This document shows, one piece after another, positions 33,610 to 57,234 of a DNA stretch of 64,000 nucleotides. Source of the DNA: Paragorgia papillata (lineage: Eukaryota; Cnidaria; Anthozoa; Scleralcyonacea; Coralliidae); assembly GCA_035771165.1 (NCBI GenBank), contig JAWNZC010000419.1, positions 2,911,001 to 2,975,000 of the forward strand, written 5' to 3'. How positions within the stretch are numbered: position 1 is the stretch's first letter; each line of letters starts with the position of its first letter. The notes beneath the pieces were generated by a model. That model saw only the letters and a list, made by a program, of their open reading frames with translations, searched no databases and had not been told where the DNA came from. A program made the translations under genes and the position numbers.

Positions 33610-34153
33610 CATGGGGTGGACAAAAAAAGTGGCCATCATTAAAAATATGGTTATTGCAGAATAACTATTATTCGAGAAAAGAAAAATATGTAAAGTGATA
33701 TATTTTAGAATGCATGCGTCAATATCTGCTCAAATATGATATCCAATTCTAATTTTGTTATTGGTTTAAAAAATACATTAACTGACTTTGAAAGCATGCC
33801 ACGCTGTGAAGCTGTAGTGAAGTCTGTGAAATCAAGTGAAATTTAAATGCCAACAAAATATCTAAGTATTTTGCTGTTATAACACTTTCGTAGTATACAA
33901 ACTCCATTAATTATTTTGAAGACCAATTGGAATAAGTCGAACTAAGTAAGATTCACTTCATTTGTTACAAGATTGAAAATCATGAAAAGTTAATATATTT
34001 TTTAAATCAATGGATAAAATTAGAATTTAATATCATATTTGAGCAAATCTTGACGCATGCATTCTAAAAATATATAACTTTACATATTTTTCTGTACTCT
34101 AATAAAAGTTATACAATGCACATTAATCATACTTTCAATTTGTCCACCACCTG
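33610..34153. mobile_element. 544-bp TA-flanked fold-back element (CAxGGGGTGGACAAA termini)
   Basis: Left CATGGGGTGGACAAAAAAAG, right CAATTTGTCCACCACCTG, with TA outside both. The arms pair over most of their length (CAAATATGATATCCAATTCT against AGAATTTAATATCATATTTG). TA duplication suggests a Tc1/mariner- or pogo-type non-autonomous element. Confidence 0.8.
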
Positions 34154-34494
34154 TATTTTCGATAAAAAACAGTTCACGGTTAAAAAAGTTTTCGAAAAAA
34201 TACAGTGCACATGTAGTTCTTGTGATGAAATTGCCGCATTTTCCTCTCTATAGGAATCGTAGTGCAATAACGTTGACGTTCTAATTTTTTTCCCAGTTTT
34301 CTAGATGGAAAATTTGTGTATAACAAATGTTTTTTTATAGTTTTGTAAGAATAACAATGTAGAGATTTGTAAGAATTGTAATGCGCGGCTGCTTGGCGCA
34401 GAATAAAGGCTCAGAATTATAGTAAATACGGGCTTGGGTGTTTTTTGGGGGTGTTCGTTTATGTTTTTGCAACTCATTGTGCAATGTGATCGGA

Positions 34495-34885
34495 TCGACT
34501 CGACTCTACTGTACTCTATTCTACTCTGCTCTACTCCACTCCACTCCACTCCACTCCACTCCACTCCACTCCACTCCACTCCACTCCACTCCACTCCACT
34601 CCACTCCACTCCGCTCCCCTCTCCTCCGCTCCACTCTACTCTACTCTAGTCCACTCTACTCTACTTTAGTCCACTCTACTCTACTCTACTCTACTCTACT
34701 CTACTCTACTCTACTCTACTCTACTCTACTCTACTCTACTCCACTCCACTCCACTCCACTCCACTCCACTCCACTCCACTCCACCCACCCCACCCCACCC
34801 CACCCCACCCCACCCCACCCTACTCTACTCTACTCTACTCTACTCTACTCTACTCTACTCTACTCTACTCTACTCTACTCTGATG
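34495..34885 (+). repeat. (CTCTA/CTCCA/ACCCC)n pentanucleotide array
   Basis: Blocks of ACTCC, ACTCT and ACCCC pentamers in homogeneous runs, with further scattered units to 34975. It has the same base design as the (CTCTA)n array in SHANK intron 19. Confidence 0.95.
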
Positions 34886-35166
34886 AATGAACAAATCCAA
34901 CTTCATCTCCAACTTCATCCCACTCCACTCTACGCTCCACTCTACTCCACTTACTCCACTCCACTCTACTCATCTTATCTCAAAGATCTACATAATAGTT
35001 TGGATTGGTTTAGGCACGTTTGGGGTAAAAATTAGGGTATACAAGTAAATGTGTACTCGCACTATTATGTTCACCTTACATGAAGCACTAACCAGATGGG
35101 TGACCGCAACCGCTAACACCAAATACTGCGGCCCCAAAGCAAGGGGCCAGCAACTAGCCTGCTGCT

Positions 35167-35377
35167 AGCCTGGTACCCTGGCTCAATTTCAAAAGAAATA
35201 TGGGCCAGGTAACCACTAATCTCATTCTCGCGTCATCAGGGCTAAATCCACTTATGACGATTGCAGTTTTACTCATAGCCACTAACAACGCGCGAAATTT
35301 CAACCAATAGGAAAGCAGAAGTCTTTAGTGGTTACCCGGCCCATATTCTTTGATTGGGCCAGGGTATATACCAGGCT
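35167..35377. mobile_element. AGCCTGG MITE, copy 2
   Basis: Starts AGCCTGGTACCCTGGCTCAA and ends GGGTATATACCAGGCT (a 4-base insertion in the right terminus). TA flanks are seen if the element is taken as GCCTGG…CCAGGC. Confidence 0.85.
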
Positions 35378-35406
35378 AGCAACTAGCCTGCTGCAGGTTA
35401 GCCTGT

Positions 35407-35605
35407 AGCCTGGTACCCTGGCTCAATTTCAAAAGAAATATGGGCCAGGTAACCACTAATCTCATTCTCGCGTCATCAGGGCTAAATCCACTTATGACGA
35501 TTGCAATTTTACTCATAGCCACTAAAAACGCGCGAAATTTCAACCAATAGGAAAGCAGAAGTCATTAGTGGTTACCTGGGCCATATTCTTTGATTGGGCC
35601 AGGGT
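35407..35605. mobile_element. AGCCTGG MITE, copy 3, right end truncated
   Basis: Nearly identical to copy 2, thirty bases away, but ends at GGGCCAGGGT without the last ten bases. Copies 2 and 3 are separated by a GCTAGCAACTAGCCTGCTGC-like duplicated junction, suggesting a local tandem duplication. Confidence 0.8.
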
Positions 35606-35684
35606 CAATGCCTTTAAACTCAACGCCCACTGAAATACTGAATTACTGATTTAAAATTAATTATATTTTAATTGTAAGATAATT

Positions 35685-35966
35685 ACTGTCGTGGCAATAG
35701 AAGCGTTCCTAAAATATTGTTCCAATACATTGCTCAAGTTGAACAATTCATTTCATAAGTTTCATTGACAACTTCCTGTTTTGAATTATCGTTTGAATTT
35801 GATTGGTGTTTAGCAAATAATCCTGTTTCTTATTGGTTGTTTAAAAACCAGAAACCAATCAAATTTAAAACAGGAAGTTGGCAATAATTTTCATCAAATG
35901 AATTGATCAACTGGAGGAATATATTGCAACGATATTTTAGGAACCCTTCTATTGCCACGACAGTAA
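35685..35966. mobile_element. 282-bp palindromic MITE, ACTGTCGTGGCAATAGAAG ends
   Basis: Left ACTGTCGTGGCAATAGAAGC, right CTTCTATTGCCACGACAGT. The arms also share TTCCTAAAATATTG / GATATTTTAGGAAC and ACTTCCTGTTTTGAATT / AAATTTAAAACAGGAAGTT. Confidence 0.85.
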
Positions 35967-36339
35967 AAAGTATCATGAACCGGTCCCGTACGGTAAAAGT
36001 ACTTCAAAAACTCATTAATAATTCATGAGGAAAACACAAAGGAAATCAGTACCATGTCCGTGGTTTTATACCTGATAAAACTTCTTGACGTCAGAAAGAA
36101 TACTAATGAACATACAATTTTATTTATAAAATAACATTTTAAAAACAAGCCTGGCGATTGGTTGAAAGCCGTGTTTCTATAACTTTTTATACAATACCCT
36201 GGTTGCTATGCGTGTTTTCATTGGTTGTTGGCCATGATCTATTAGAGGACAGACACATGGTCACGTCAGATCACGTCAGCTGACTTGCTTTTTTCCTTCT
36301 TCATGCCCCAAAATCCGGCAAGAGTTTCGACAAAAACCT

Positions 36340-36534
36340 TTTAAATTTTTATTGTATAAAACAAATAGATTCCATTTTTTTGTTGTCTGTTCAGTTATAG
36401 ATGCACAGAGGACGTCATAACGTGGTAAGAACATCAGTGACCCACTCGACTGCGTCTCGTGGGCCACTTTTTTGTTCTTACCACGTTGTGACGTCTTCTG
36501 TGCATCTATAACTGAACAGACAACGGCAAAATGG
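36340..36534. mobile_element. Left part of a palindromic MITE that is the target of the 5-kb palindrome
   Basis: AACAAATAGATTCCATTTT and GTTGTCTGTTCAGTTATAG are followed, after a 40-base loop, by CTATAACTGAACAGACAAC and GGCAAAATGG. The expected continuation AATCTATTTGTT is found only at 41525, on the far side of the 5-kb element. So this MITE has been split by it. Confidence 0.8.
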
Positions 36535-36548
36535 GGCTATCTTTAAAA

Positions 36549-36940
36549 GGGGGAACGGGGAATGGGGGAATCGGGGAATCGGGGAATGGGGGAATGGGGG
36601 AATCGGGGAATGGGGGAATCGGGGAATCGGGGAATGGGGGAATGGGGGAATGGGGGAATCGGGGAATCGGGGAATGGGGGAATCGGGGAATCGGGGAATG
36701 GGGGAATCGGGGAATGGGGGAATCGGGGAATGGGGGAATCGGGGAATGGGGGAATGGGGGAATCGGGGAATGGGGGAATCGGGGAATCGGGGAATCGGGG
36801 AATGGGGGAATCGGGGAATGGGGGAATCGGGGAATGGGGGAATCGGAAAAGGGGGAATCGGAAGAAGGGGAATCGGAAAAGGGGGAATCGGAAGAAGGGG
36901 AATCGGAAAAGGGGGAATCAGAAAAGGGGGAATCGGGTAG
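36549..36940 (+). repeat. 8-bp GGGGAATN minisatellite at the left end of the palindrome
   Basis: About 50 units of GGGGAATC/GGGGAATG, changing to GGAAAAGGGGGAATC / GGAAGAAGGGGAATC units near the inner end. Runs of four to five G every 8 bases make this strand a strong G-quadruplex candidate. The mirror array is at 41150-41497. Confidence 0.97.
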
Positions 36941-37598
36941 ACAAAGACAAAGGAATAACCAATCTGTTTACGCATTTATACATATAATAAAGACTAAAGT
37001 AAAATAAAGTAAAGTAAAGTAAAATAAAGTATTAAAAGTAAAATATATGTCGCTTGTTTCTGCTGTATAGTCTAGTCAATGTGCCAAACAGACCTTATGC
37101 ACCAGTGAGTTACGTGCGCGGTTTTATATTTTCTTTGCGGGTGTTTTTCTTTACTTTTACGCACATTTATTTACGTGGAAATACTATTCTGACCAAGGTA
37201 TTCTTTACAATAGCTATCTATCTGAAATCTCACACCGGGTGACACGCGTTTTGCTCGGAATATTTTAAGATCACAAATGATTGCAATCAAATTTCATAAT
37301 TTGATAAACGAATCCGTTCATTCTGTTTAGGCCGTTGTCTGTGTAGCCAAAAATTTCCGTTGCCCCCACCGCGGCGCTAAAATATTTCAACGGTATTTAG
37401 GAGATTTCGGCCTGCTGATTTCAAATTTCTTTGTTCCCACACGCAGAAACCCGCAGTTTTTGCGTTATCTTCCTCGGAATTCTTACATTTTTATCGGCTG
37501 TCGGCCATTTTGAATTCCGCGGTCCTTTTGATCTTTCGTTATTTTTACTTGAAGTACATCGCGGACACAAGGTACGTGGGCTCGTAAACAAGATAAAC

Positions 37599-37850
37599 AT
37601 GGAGGGTCGACCTCTTTCTTGCCAATGTTTTATTCATTTTCACGGAAAATCGGGAGAATTATTCATATTAACATCGCATACGGTGGTCAAAGTAAAAGAA
37701 TATTGCGAAAAATGGATTCATTTAGATGGAGAACAACAGGAAATCGCTACAAGAATCATTGACAGTGTACGAAGTTGGCCGCTAAATCTCCGCTTTGTTC
37801 AGAAGAGAACTGCTGTCTCAACTGCATATAAACGAAATTTAATTGCAAAC
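37599..37850 (+). CDS. Transposon 5' exon, left-arm copy (in frame)
   Basis: An ATG-initiated 84-codon exon ending at a GTAAGA donor in phase 0. It contains CQCFIHFHGKSGELF, then KEYCEKWIHLDGEQQEIA. This resembles the N-terminal Cys-containing domain seen ahead of HAFTG-type proteins in cnidarian repeats (recollection, not a search). A frame reaching back to 37431 exists, but the ATG at 37599 starts the recognisable part. Function is unknown; DNA binding is plausible. Confidence 0.6.
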
Positions 37851-38327
37851 GTAAGATATCACAAAATCTATAACTAAATTTCAAAATACCCGTCCACTTG
37901 TCAATTTAAGACGATGTCACACGCGGAAATTTCTTTTTTGCAACTTGCAACGCAAATTTGGATGAAAATATATTGCAAGTTCCTGTAGGAATTTACTTAT
38001 GCAACTTGTTGTCTGATCTAGAATGCAACTATTTTGCAAAGAAAAAGAGTTCTGCTATAACTTGAAATGCCGTTGCGTTGTAAGTTGCAAGAAAAAATTG
38101 CCTCGTGTAACATCACGTTCGTATTGCAAACTTATTACCTTATCCTTGAAATATTAAATGTTTTTTACCCAATTTTTACCTAGTAATTAACTTTATGACA
38201 TAAAGTGTTCTTGGGCAGTCTCTCAAAAATGCGCACAGCTACAGTGCAAGAAACAATTAATTTCCTTACAGTACTTCAGTTTAACAGAGAAATAATATAT
38301 TTTATATGTACATATAAAGTTCAAGTT

Positions 38328-38938
38328 TCACTCCACATCTTCATCACTTGACACACCAGCTCCAGCACCATATTCAATGTCTTCTTCTGCAGCATTCTCA
38401 GGACAATTGGTGCTTCCAGTGCACTGGCACATTTCAGTACAGCGATTTGTTGCTTTTTTTGCAGGAGCATCTCATTGTCTTGCAGCCGGTTTTGCATTTA
38501 CAGTTACAGTTTAGTAACAGTACATCAGGAGCACACTTCTTATCCATCCATACAACAGCAATTCTTCTATCCTCATCAATCTTCCAGCCATGGTTTGTAG
38601 GACTCGGTGCATTTATTACAGGTGTTGTTGATCTTTTCCATATTGCTGCCTGGTAATTTGCACGCTGAATGTACTTTGAAAGGCAGTCCTTATTTGGGGG
38701 CAATGCAGCATCAGAAAATTTACCCATTTTAAACATGTTGTACCTTGCTTCATCTACAGAAGTGGTATTCTTTGCTTTATACAATTTGCAAGTAAGTGAT
38801 TCAAGATTCATCTCAAGTGTTTCATCAATGTTGAAATCATTTCCCACTTGTCCAAGTGTCTCAATCGATGTTTGATCACCAGAAAGTATATTCCAGCTTG
38901 ATATCTTCCTGCGACCATAAAATGAACTGGTAGAATCA
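38328..38938 (-). pseudogene. Transposon 3' Cys-rich exon, left-arm copy
   Basis: Inverted copy of the exon at 39152-39763. Read on the minus strand it starts at DSTSSFYG and has TCKLYKAKNTTSVDE, NYQAAIWKRS and NHGWKIDED. The cysteine cluster CNCKCKTGCKTMRCSC then follows, and a stop at 38434 is caused by a 7-base A run. It lacks the preceding exon and splice acceptor, so it cannot be expressed as part of a protein in this orientation. It differs from the right copy at a few positions (GRRK for GHSK, DEAR for DEGR). Confidence 0.8.
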
Positions 38939-39763
38939 TTGACATAAATGTCAATCATGTTGTGGAACAGATTGGTGAAAATAAATGTGAAGCATTAATT
39001 GGATTTCATGCATTTACAGGTATTAAAGGAATCATTAGTTTTGATTTACAAATTGTTAATAATTTAATCAAATCAAGCAACATGTTTAAAAAAAAAACTT
39101 GTCAACCTTTCAGCATCTGTGACAATGTATATTTTTCTTATATTTTTAGGCTTGTGATTCTACCAGTTCATTTTATGGTCACAGCAAGATATCAAGCTGG
39201 AATACTTTCTGGTGATCAAACATCGATTGAGACACTTGGACAAGTGGGAAATGATTTCAACATTGATGAAACACTTGAGATGAATCTTGAATCACTTACT
39301 TGCAAATTGTATAAAGCAAAGAATACCACTTCTGTAGATGAAGGAAGGTACAACATGTTTAAAATGGGTAAATTTTCTGATGCTGCATTGCCCCCAAATA
39401 AGGACTGCCTTTCAAAGTACATTCAGCGTGCAAATTACCAGGCAGCAATATGGAAAAGATCAACAACACCTGTAATAAATGCACCGAGTCCTACAAACCA
39501 TGGCTGGAAGATTGATGAGGATAGAAGAATTGCTGTTGTATGGATGGATAAGAAGTGTGCTCCTGATGTACTGTTACTAAACTGTAACTGTAAATGCAAA
39601 ACCGGCTGCAAGACAATGAGATGCTCCTGCAAAAAAAGCAACAAATCGCTGTACTGAAATGTGCCAGTGCACTGGAAGCACCAATTGTCCTGAGAATGCT
39701 GCAGAAGAAGACATTGAATATGGTGCTGGAGCTGGTGTGTCAAGTGATGAAGATGTGGAGTGA
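38936..39763 (+). CDS. HAFTG / Cys-rich transposon protein: middle exon, intron and 3' exon
   Basis: The middle exon, running to 39018, reads DINVNHVVEQIGENKCEALI and then GFHAFTG, with a donor at 39019. The intron 39019-39151 ends TTTTTAG. The 3' exon starts CDSTSSFYG at 39152, so the HAFTGCDS motif known from this family is rebuilt exactly at the splice. TCKLY, NYQAAIWKRS, HGWKIDEDRRIAVVWMD and CNCKCKTGCKTMRCSC follow. A stop at 39655-39657 comes after a run of seven A. In the next frame, cysteine-rich coding continues to a TGA at 39761-39763. The part upstream of DINVNHV is missing, cut by the palindrome junction. Family function is not established; transposase-related is inferred. Confidence 0.75.
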
Positions 39764-40240
39764 AACTTGAACTTTATATGTACATATAAAATATATTATT
39801 TCTCTGTTAAACTGAAGTACTGTAAGGAAATTAATTGTTTCTTGCACTGTAGCTGTGCGCATTTTTGAGAGACTGCCCAAGAACACTTTATGTCATAAAG
39901 TTAATTACTAGGTAAAAATTGGGTAAAAAACATTTAATATTTCAAGGATAAGGTAATAAGTTTGCAATACGAACGTGATGTTACACGAGGCAATTTTTTC
40001 TTGCAACTTACAACGCAACGGCATTTCAAGTTATAGCAGAACTCTTTTTCTTTGCAAAATAGTTGCATTCTAGATCAGACAACAAGTTGCATAAGTAAAT
40101 TCCTACAGGAACTTGCAATATATTTTCATCCAAATTTGCGTTGCAAGTTGCAAAAAAGAAATTTCCGCGTGTGACATCGTCTTAAATTGACAAGTGGACG
40201 GGTATTTTGAAATTTAGTTATAGATTTTGTGATATCTTAC

Positions 40241-40493
40241 GTTTGCAATTAAATTTCGTTTATATGCAGTTGAGACAGCAGTTCTCCTTCTGAACAAAGC
40301 GGAGATTTAGCGGCCAACTTCGTACACTGTCAATGATTCTTGTAGCGATTTCCTGTTGTTCTCCATCTAAATGAATCCATTTTTCGCAATATTCTTTTAC
40401 TTTGACCACCGTATGCGATGTTAATATGAATAATTCTCCCGATTTTCCGTGAAAATGAATAAAACATTGGCAAGAAAGAGGTCGACCCTCCAT
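40241..40493 (-). pseudogene. Transposon 5' exon, right-arm copy (frameshifted)
   Basis: Inverted copy of 37599-37850 with one extra G (AGAAGGAGAAC for AGAAGAGAAC on the coding strand). The extra base ends the reading frame about 10 codons later. The GTAAGA donor is preserved. Confidence 0.8.
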
Positions 40494-41149
40494 GTTTATC
40501 TTGTTTACGAGCCCACGTACCTTGTGTCCGCGATGTACTTCAAGTAAAAATAACGAAAGATCAAAAGGACCGCGGAATTCAAAATGGCCGACAGCCGATA
40601 AAAATGTAAGAATTCCGAGGAAGATAACGCAAAAACTGCGGGTTTCTGCGTGTGGGAACAAAGAAATTTGAAATCAGCAGGCCGAAATCTCCTAAATACC
40701 GTTGAAATATTTTAGCGCCGCGGTGGGGGCAACGGAAATTTTTGGCTACACAGACAACGGCCTAAACAGAATGAACGGATTCGTTTATCAAATTATGAAA
40801 TTTGATTGCAATCATTTGTGATCTTAAAATATTCCGAGCAAAACGCGTGTCACCCGGTGTGAGATTTCAGATAGATAGCTATTGTAAAGAATACCTTGGT
40901 CAGAATAGTATTTCCACGTAAATAAATGTGCGTAAAAGTAAAGAAAAACACCCGCAAAGAAAATATAAAACCGCGCACGTAACTCACTGGTGCATAAGGT
41001 CTGTTTGGCACATTGACTAGACTATACAGCAGAAACAAGCGACATATATTTTACTTTTAATACTTTATTTTACTTTACTTTACTTTATTTTACTTTAGTC
41101 TTTATTATATGTATAAATGCGTAAACAGATTGGTTATTCCTTTGTCTTT

Positions 41150-41497
41150 GTCTACCCGATTCCCCCATTTCTCCCCGATTCCCCCTTTTCTGATTCCCCC
41201 TTTTCCGATTCCCCTTCTTCCGATTCCCCCTTTTCCGATTCCCCCATTCCTCGATTCCCCCATTCCCCGATTCCCCCATTCCCCGATTCCCCGATTCCCC
41301 CATTCCCCGATTCCCCCATTCCCCCATTCCCCCATTCCCCGATTCCCCGATTCCCCCATTCCCCGATTCCCCCATTCCCCCATTCCCCGATTCCCCGATT
41401 CCCCCATTCCCCGATTCCCCGATTCCCCCATTCCCCCATTCCCCGATTCCCCCATTCCCCGATTCCCCGATTCCCCCATTCCCCCATTCCCCGTTCC
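41150..41497 (-). repeat. 8-bp minisatellite at the right end of the palindrome
   Basis: ATTCCCCC/ATTCCCCG units, the reverse complement of the left-end array but about 45 bp shorter. Followed by TTTTAAAGATAGCC and the target duplication. Confidence 0.97.
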
Positions 41498-41669
41498 CCC
41501 TTTTAAAGATAGCCGGCAAAATGGAATCTATTTGTTAAATGGAAACATGGCAAGGTCCACGCCATCATTCAGTGTAGGATACGCCATCATACGCCATTAC
41601 TGAAGAGTAAGGAGAATTTACGCTTTGATGCAGTGATTATTTTTACGTTCTATACCTATTTTCGACAGG

Positions 41670-41845
41670 TTATTTTATAAAGGAAATAGAAAACATTTTT
41701 TCCGTGTTCCCATAGAGTTATAGAAACACTTGTGGAAGTTTGGTAGAACTCGAAATAGCTACAATTTCTCGTTCTCCCAAACGTCCACTCGTGTTTCTAT
41801 AACTCCATGGAAACACGGAAAATGTTTTCTATTTCTTAAATAAAG
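41670..41845. mobile_element. Palindromic MITE, GGAAATAGAAAACATTTT arms
   Basis: GAAATAGAAAACATTTTTTCC and ATAGAGTTATAGAAACACTT are mirrored by GTGTTTCTATAACTCCATGG and AATGTTTTCTATTTCTT. Same design as 5780-5975. Confidence 0.75.
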
Positions 41846-41974
41846 AATACTAATGAACATAACATCCAATAACGAATCGTTTTTGAAGCCATTCAAAACA
41901 CTCGCATCACGTGTTTTATCAGATCTAAAACACTCGGGCTGCGCACTCGTGTTTTAAATATTACTTAAAAATCC

Positions 41975-42411
41975 GAGAAAAAGAAAGCCATTCAAATTTG
42001 TAAGTTTCTGAGATCTAAAAATAACCTCGCGCTGCTGGACCAATCAGAATCGATGGCGAGCTCGAGGGTTTGCGTGGAGTTGTGGGTAATGGTGAGCGAA
42101 AGTTAATTTTCGTCTATTTACGCGGTTGTTGTGCAGCTGGTGGAAAATATAACATTGGGGAAAACTTACTATTCATGTGGCAAATAAGTGTCTAATTATG
42201 TACGAAGCTTTTACCCAACCGAGTGGAAATTAACTGCGAAGCCATGTAAATGCCAAAGGAGATGCCTGGAAGCCGTTTAGTGCCGACATATCAAAGCAAA
42301 CCCGAACGTCTTCGAACTAAGAGGGAGATTCGTTGTCACGGACTACATTATGGGTATCAATGGCGTGGGATCTTTGCTGTTTATATACCATAAAGTCGAC
42401 TTGAAACGAAG
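41975..42411 (+). promoter_or_regulatory. Putative promoter and 5' UTR of the FAM149B1-like gene
   Basis: This stretch precedes the inferred start codon, has fewer repeats than its surroundings and is richer in C, G and CpG. No TATA box is obvious. The call rests only on position. Confidence 0.35.
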
Positions 42412-56520
<14,109 letters not shown>

Positions 56521-57230
56521 CTGGTCTTGCATGTCTTTACACACCAGTATCTTGATCAGGAAAATGCTGCACAGCATTCCGTCTCCCAGCAACACACATG
56601 ATCCGCTAAGATCCCGCGGACGAAGTGCTCAACAACCAGACCCAACATCAGCTAAAAATTCGCTGGCTATAACATTGTCGTTTCGATAAAATATCGAGCT
56701 AGCTACGATAAGTGAGAACAGAGGGAGCATAATGTTGCTTAGGAGTAGGACGCCAAATCCTGCCACAACAACAATGGCTTTAGAATACCTTATGGTACAT
56801 GGAGACTAAGTTATTACGTAAAGGCGAAGTTACGGATAACTTTATAGTCAGTTTCAGCTTGCTTTTGAAATTCGTTTGTAGGTACGGAAGTTCGTTGTGA
56901 AGTTCGAATTTAATAAGCTTTGAATTGCATTCCTTTGGCGAAATCACGGAGTAGAAGATTATTTGTTCTATAGTATTTAATGAAAATGAAGAATAATAGA
57001 TACTTGATTAAACAGAAACAAATTGCCGACTTAAATTTGTATCTACTTCGCCCAAATGTAGTTCTGAACATTGCAACGTAAGTTCGGAATGTTCATTTCA
57101 ATTATACGTTTCGGATTTCAAAAGCAGAGCTGAAACTGACTGTAATAGTCCTGGAAAATGACCATATCTCAAAAAAAGTGACAAGATGGATAAGTGCTAT
57201 CTGAGCTGAAGAATGTGACGCTTTTAGCTT
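56521..57230. other. FAM149B1-like 3' flank with a palindromic segment
   Basis: No exon recognised. TTATAGTCAGTTTCAGC near 56842 and GCTGAAACTGACTGTAATAG near 57128 are inverted copies, and TTCGGAATTTGAAA-type text lies between, so this is probably another MITE (about 56842-57147). Confidence 0.5.
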
Positions 57231-57234
57231 CGAG

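Larger units (their letters stand above)
36535..41514. mobile_element. 5-kb giant palindrome: long-TIR DNA transposon with 10-bp target duplication
   Basis: Terminal sequence GGCTATCTTTAAAAGGGGG at the left has its exact complement at the right end. The flanks are the same 10-mer GGCAAAATGG (36525-36534 and 41515-41524). Arms 36535-38938 and 39155-41514 (2404 and 2360 bp) are near-identical inverted copies around a 216-bp unique centre. From outside in, each arm has: an 8-bp G-rich minisatellite, a UTR-like segment, a 5' coding exon reading inward, about 480 bp of non-coding sequence, and a Cys-rich 3' exon reading outward. The length difference is mostly minisatellite copy number. 9-10-bp duplications and long repeats with subterminal minisatellites recall Mutator/Rehavkus-type elements, but I cannot assign the superfamily. 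Confidence 0.9.

Noticed and set aside
36478..37007. GESGNGGM and PIPRFPHS repeat frames in the palindrome ends
   Set aside because: Translations of the 8-bp minisatellite; present in all frames and on both strands.
56560..56689. Extra C-terminal FAM149B1 exon (GRSAQQPDPTSAKN)
   Set aside because: It would need a 43-nt intron; the in-frame TAA at 56518 fits the expected length better. Not fully excluded.
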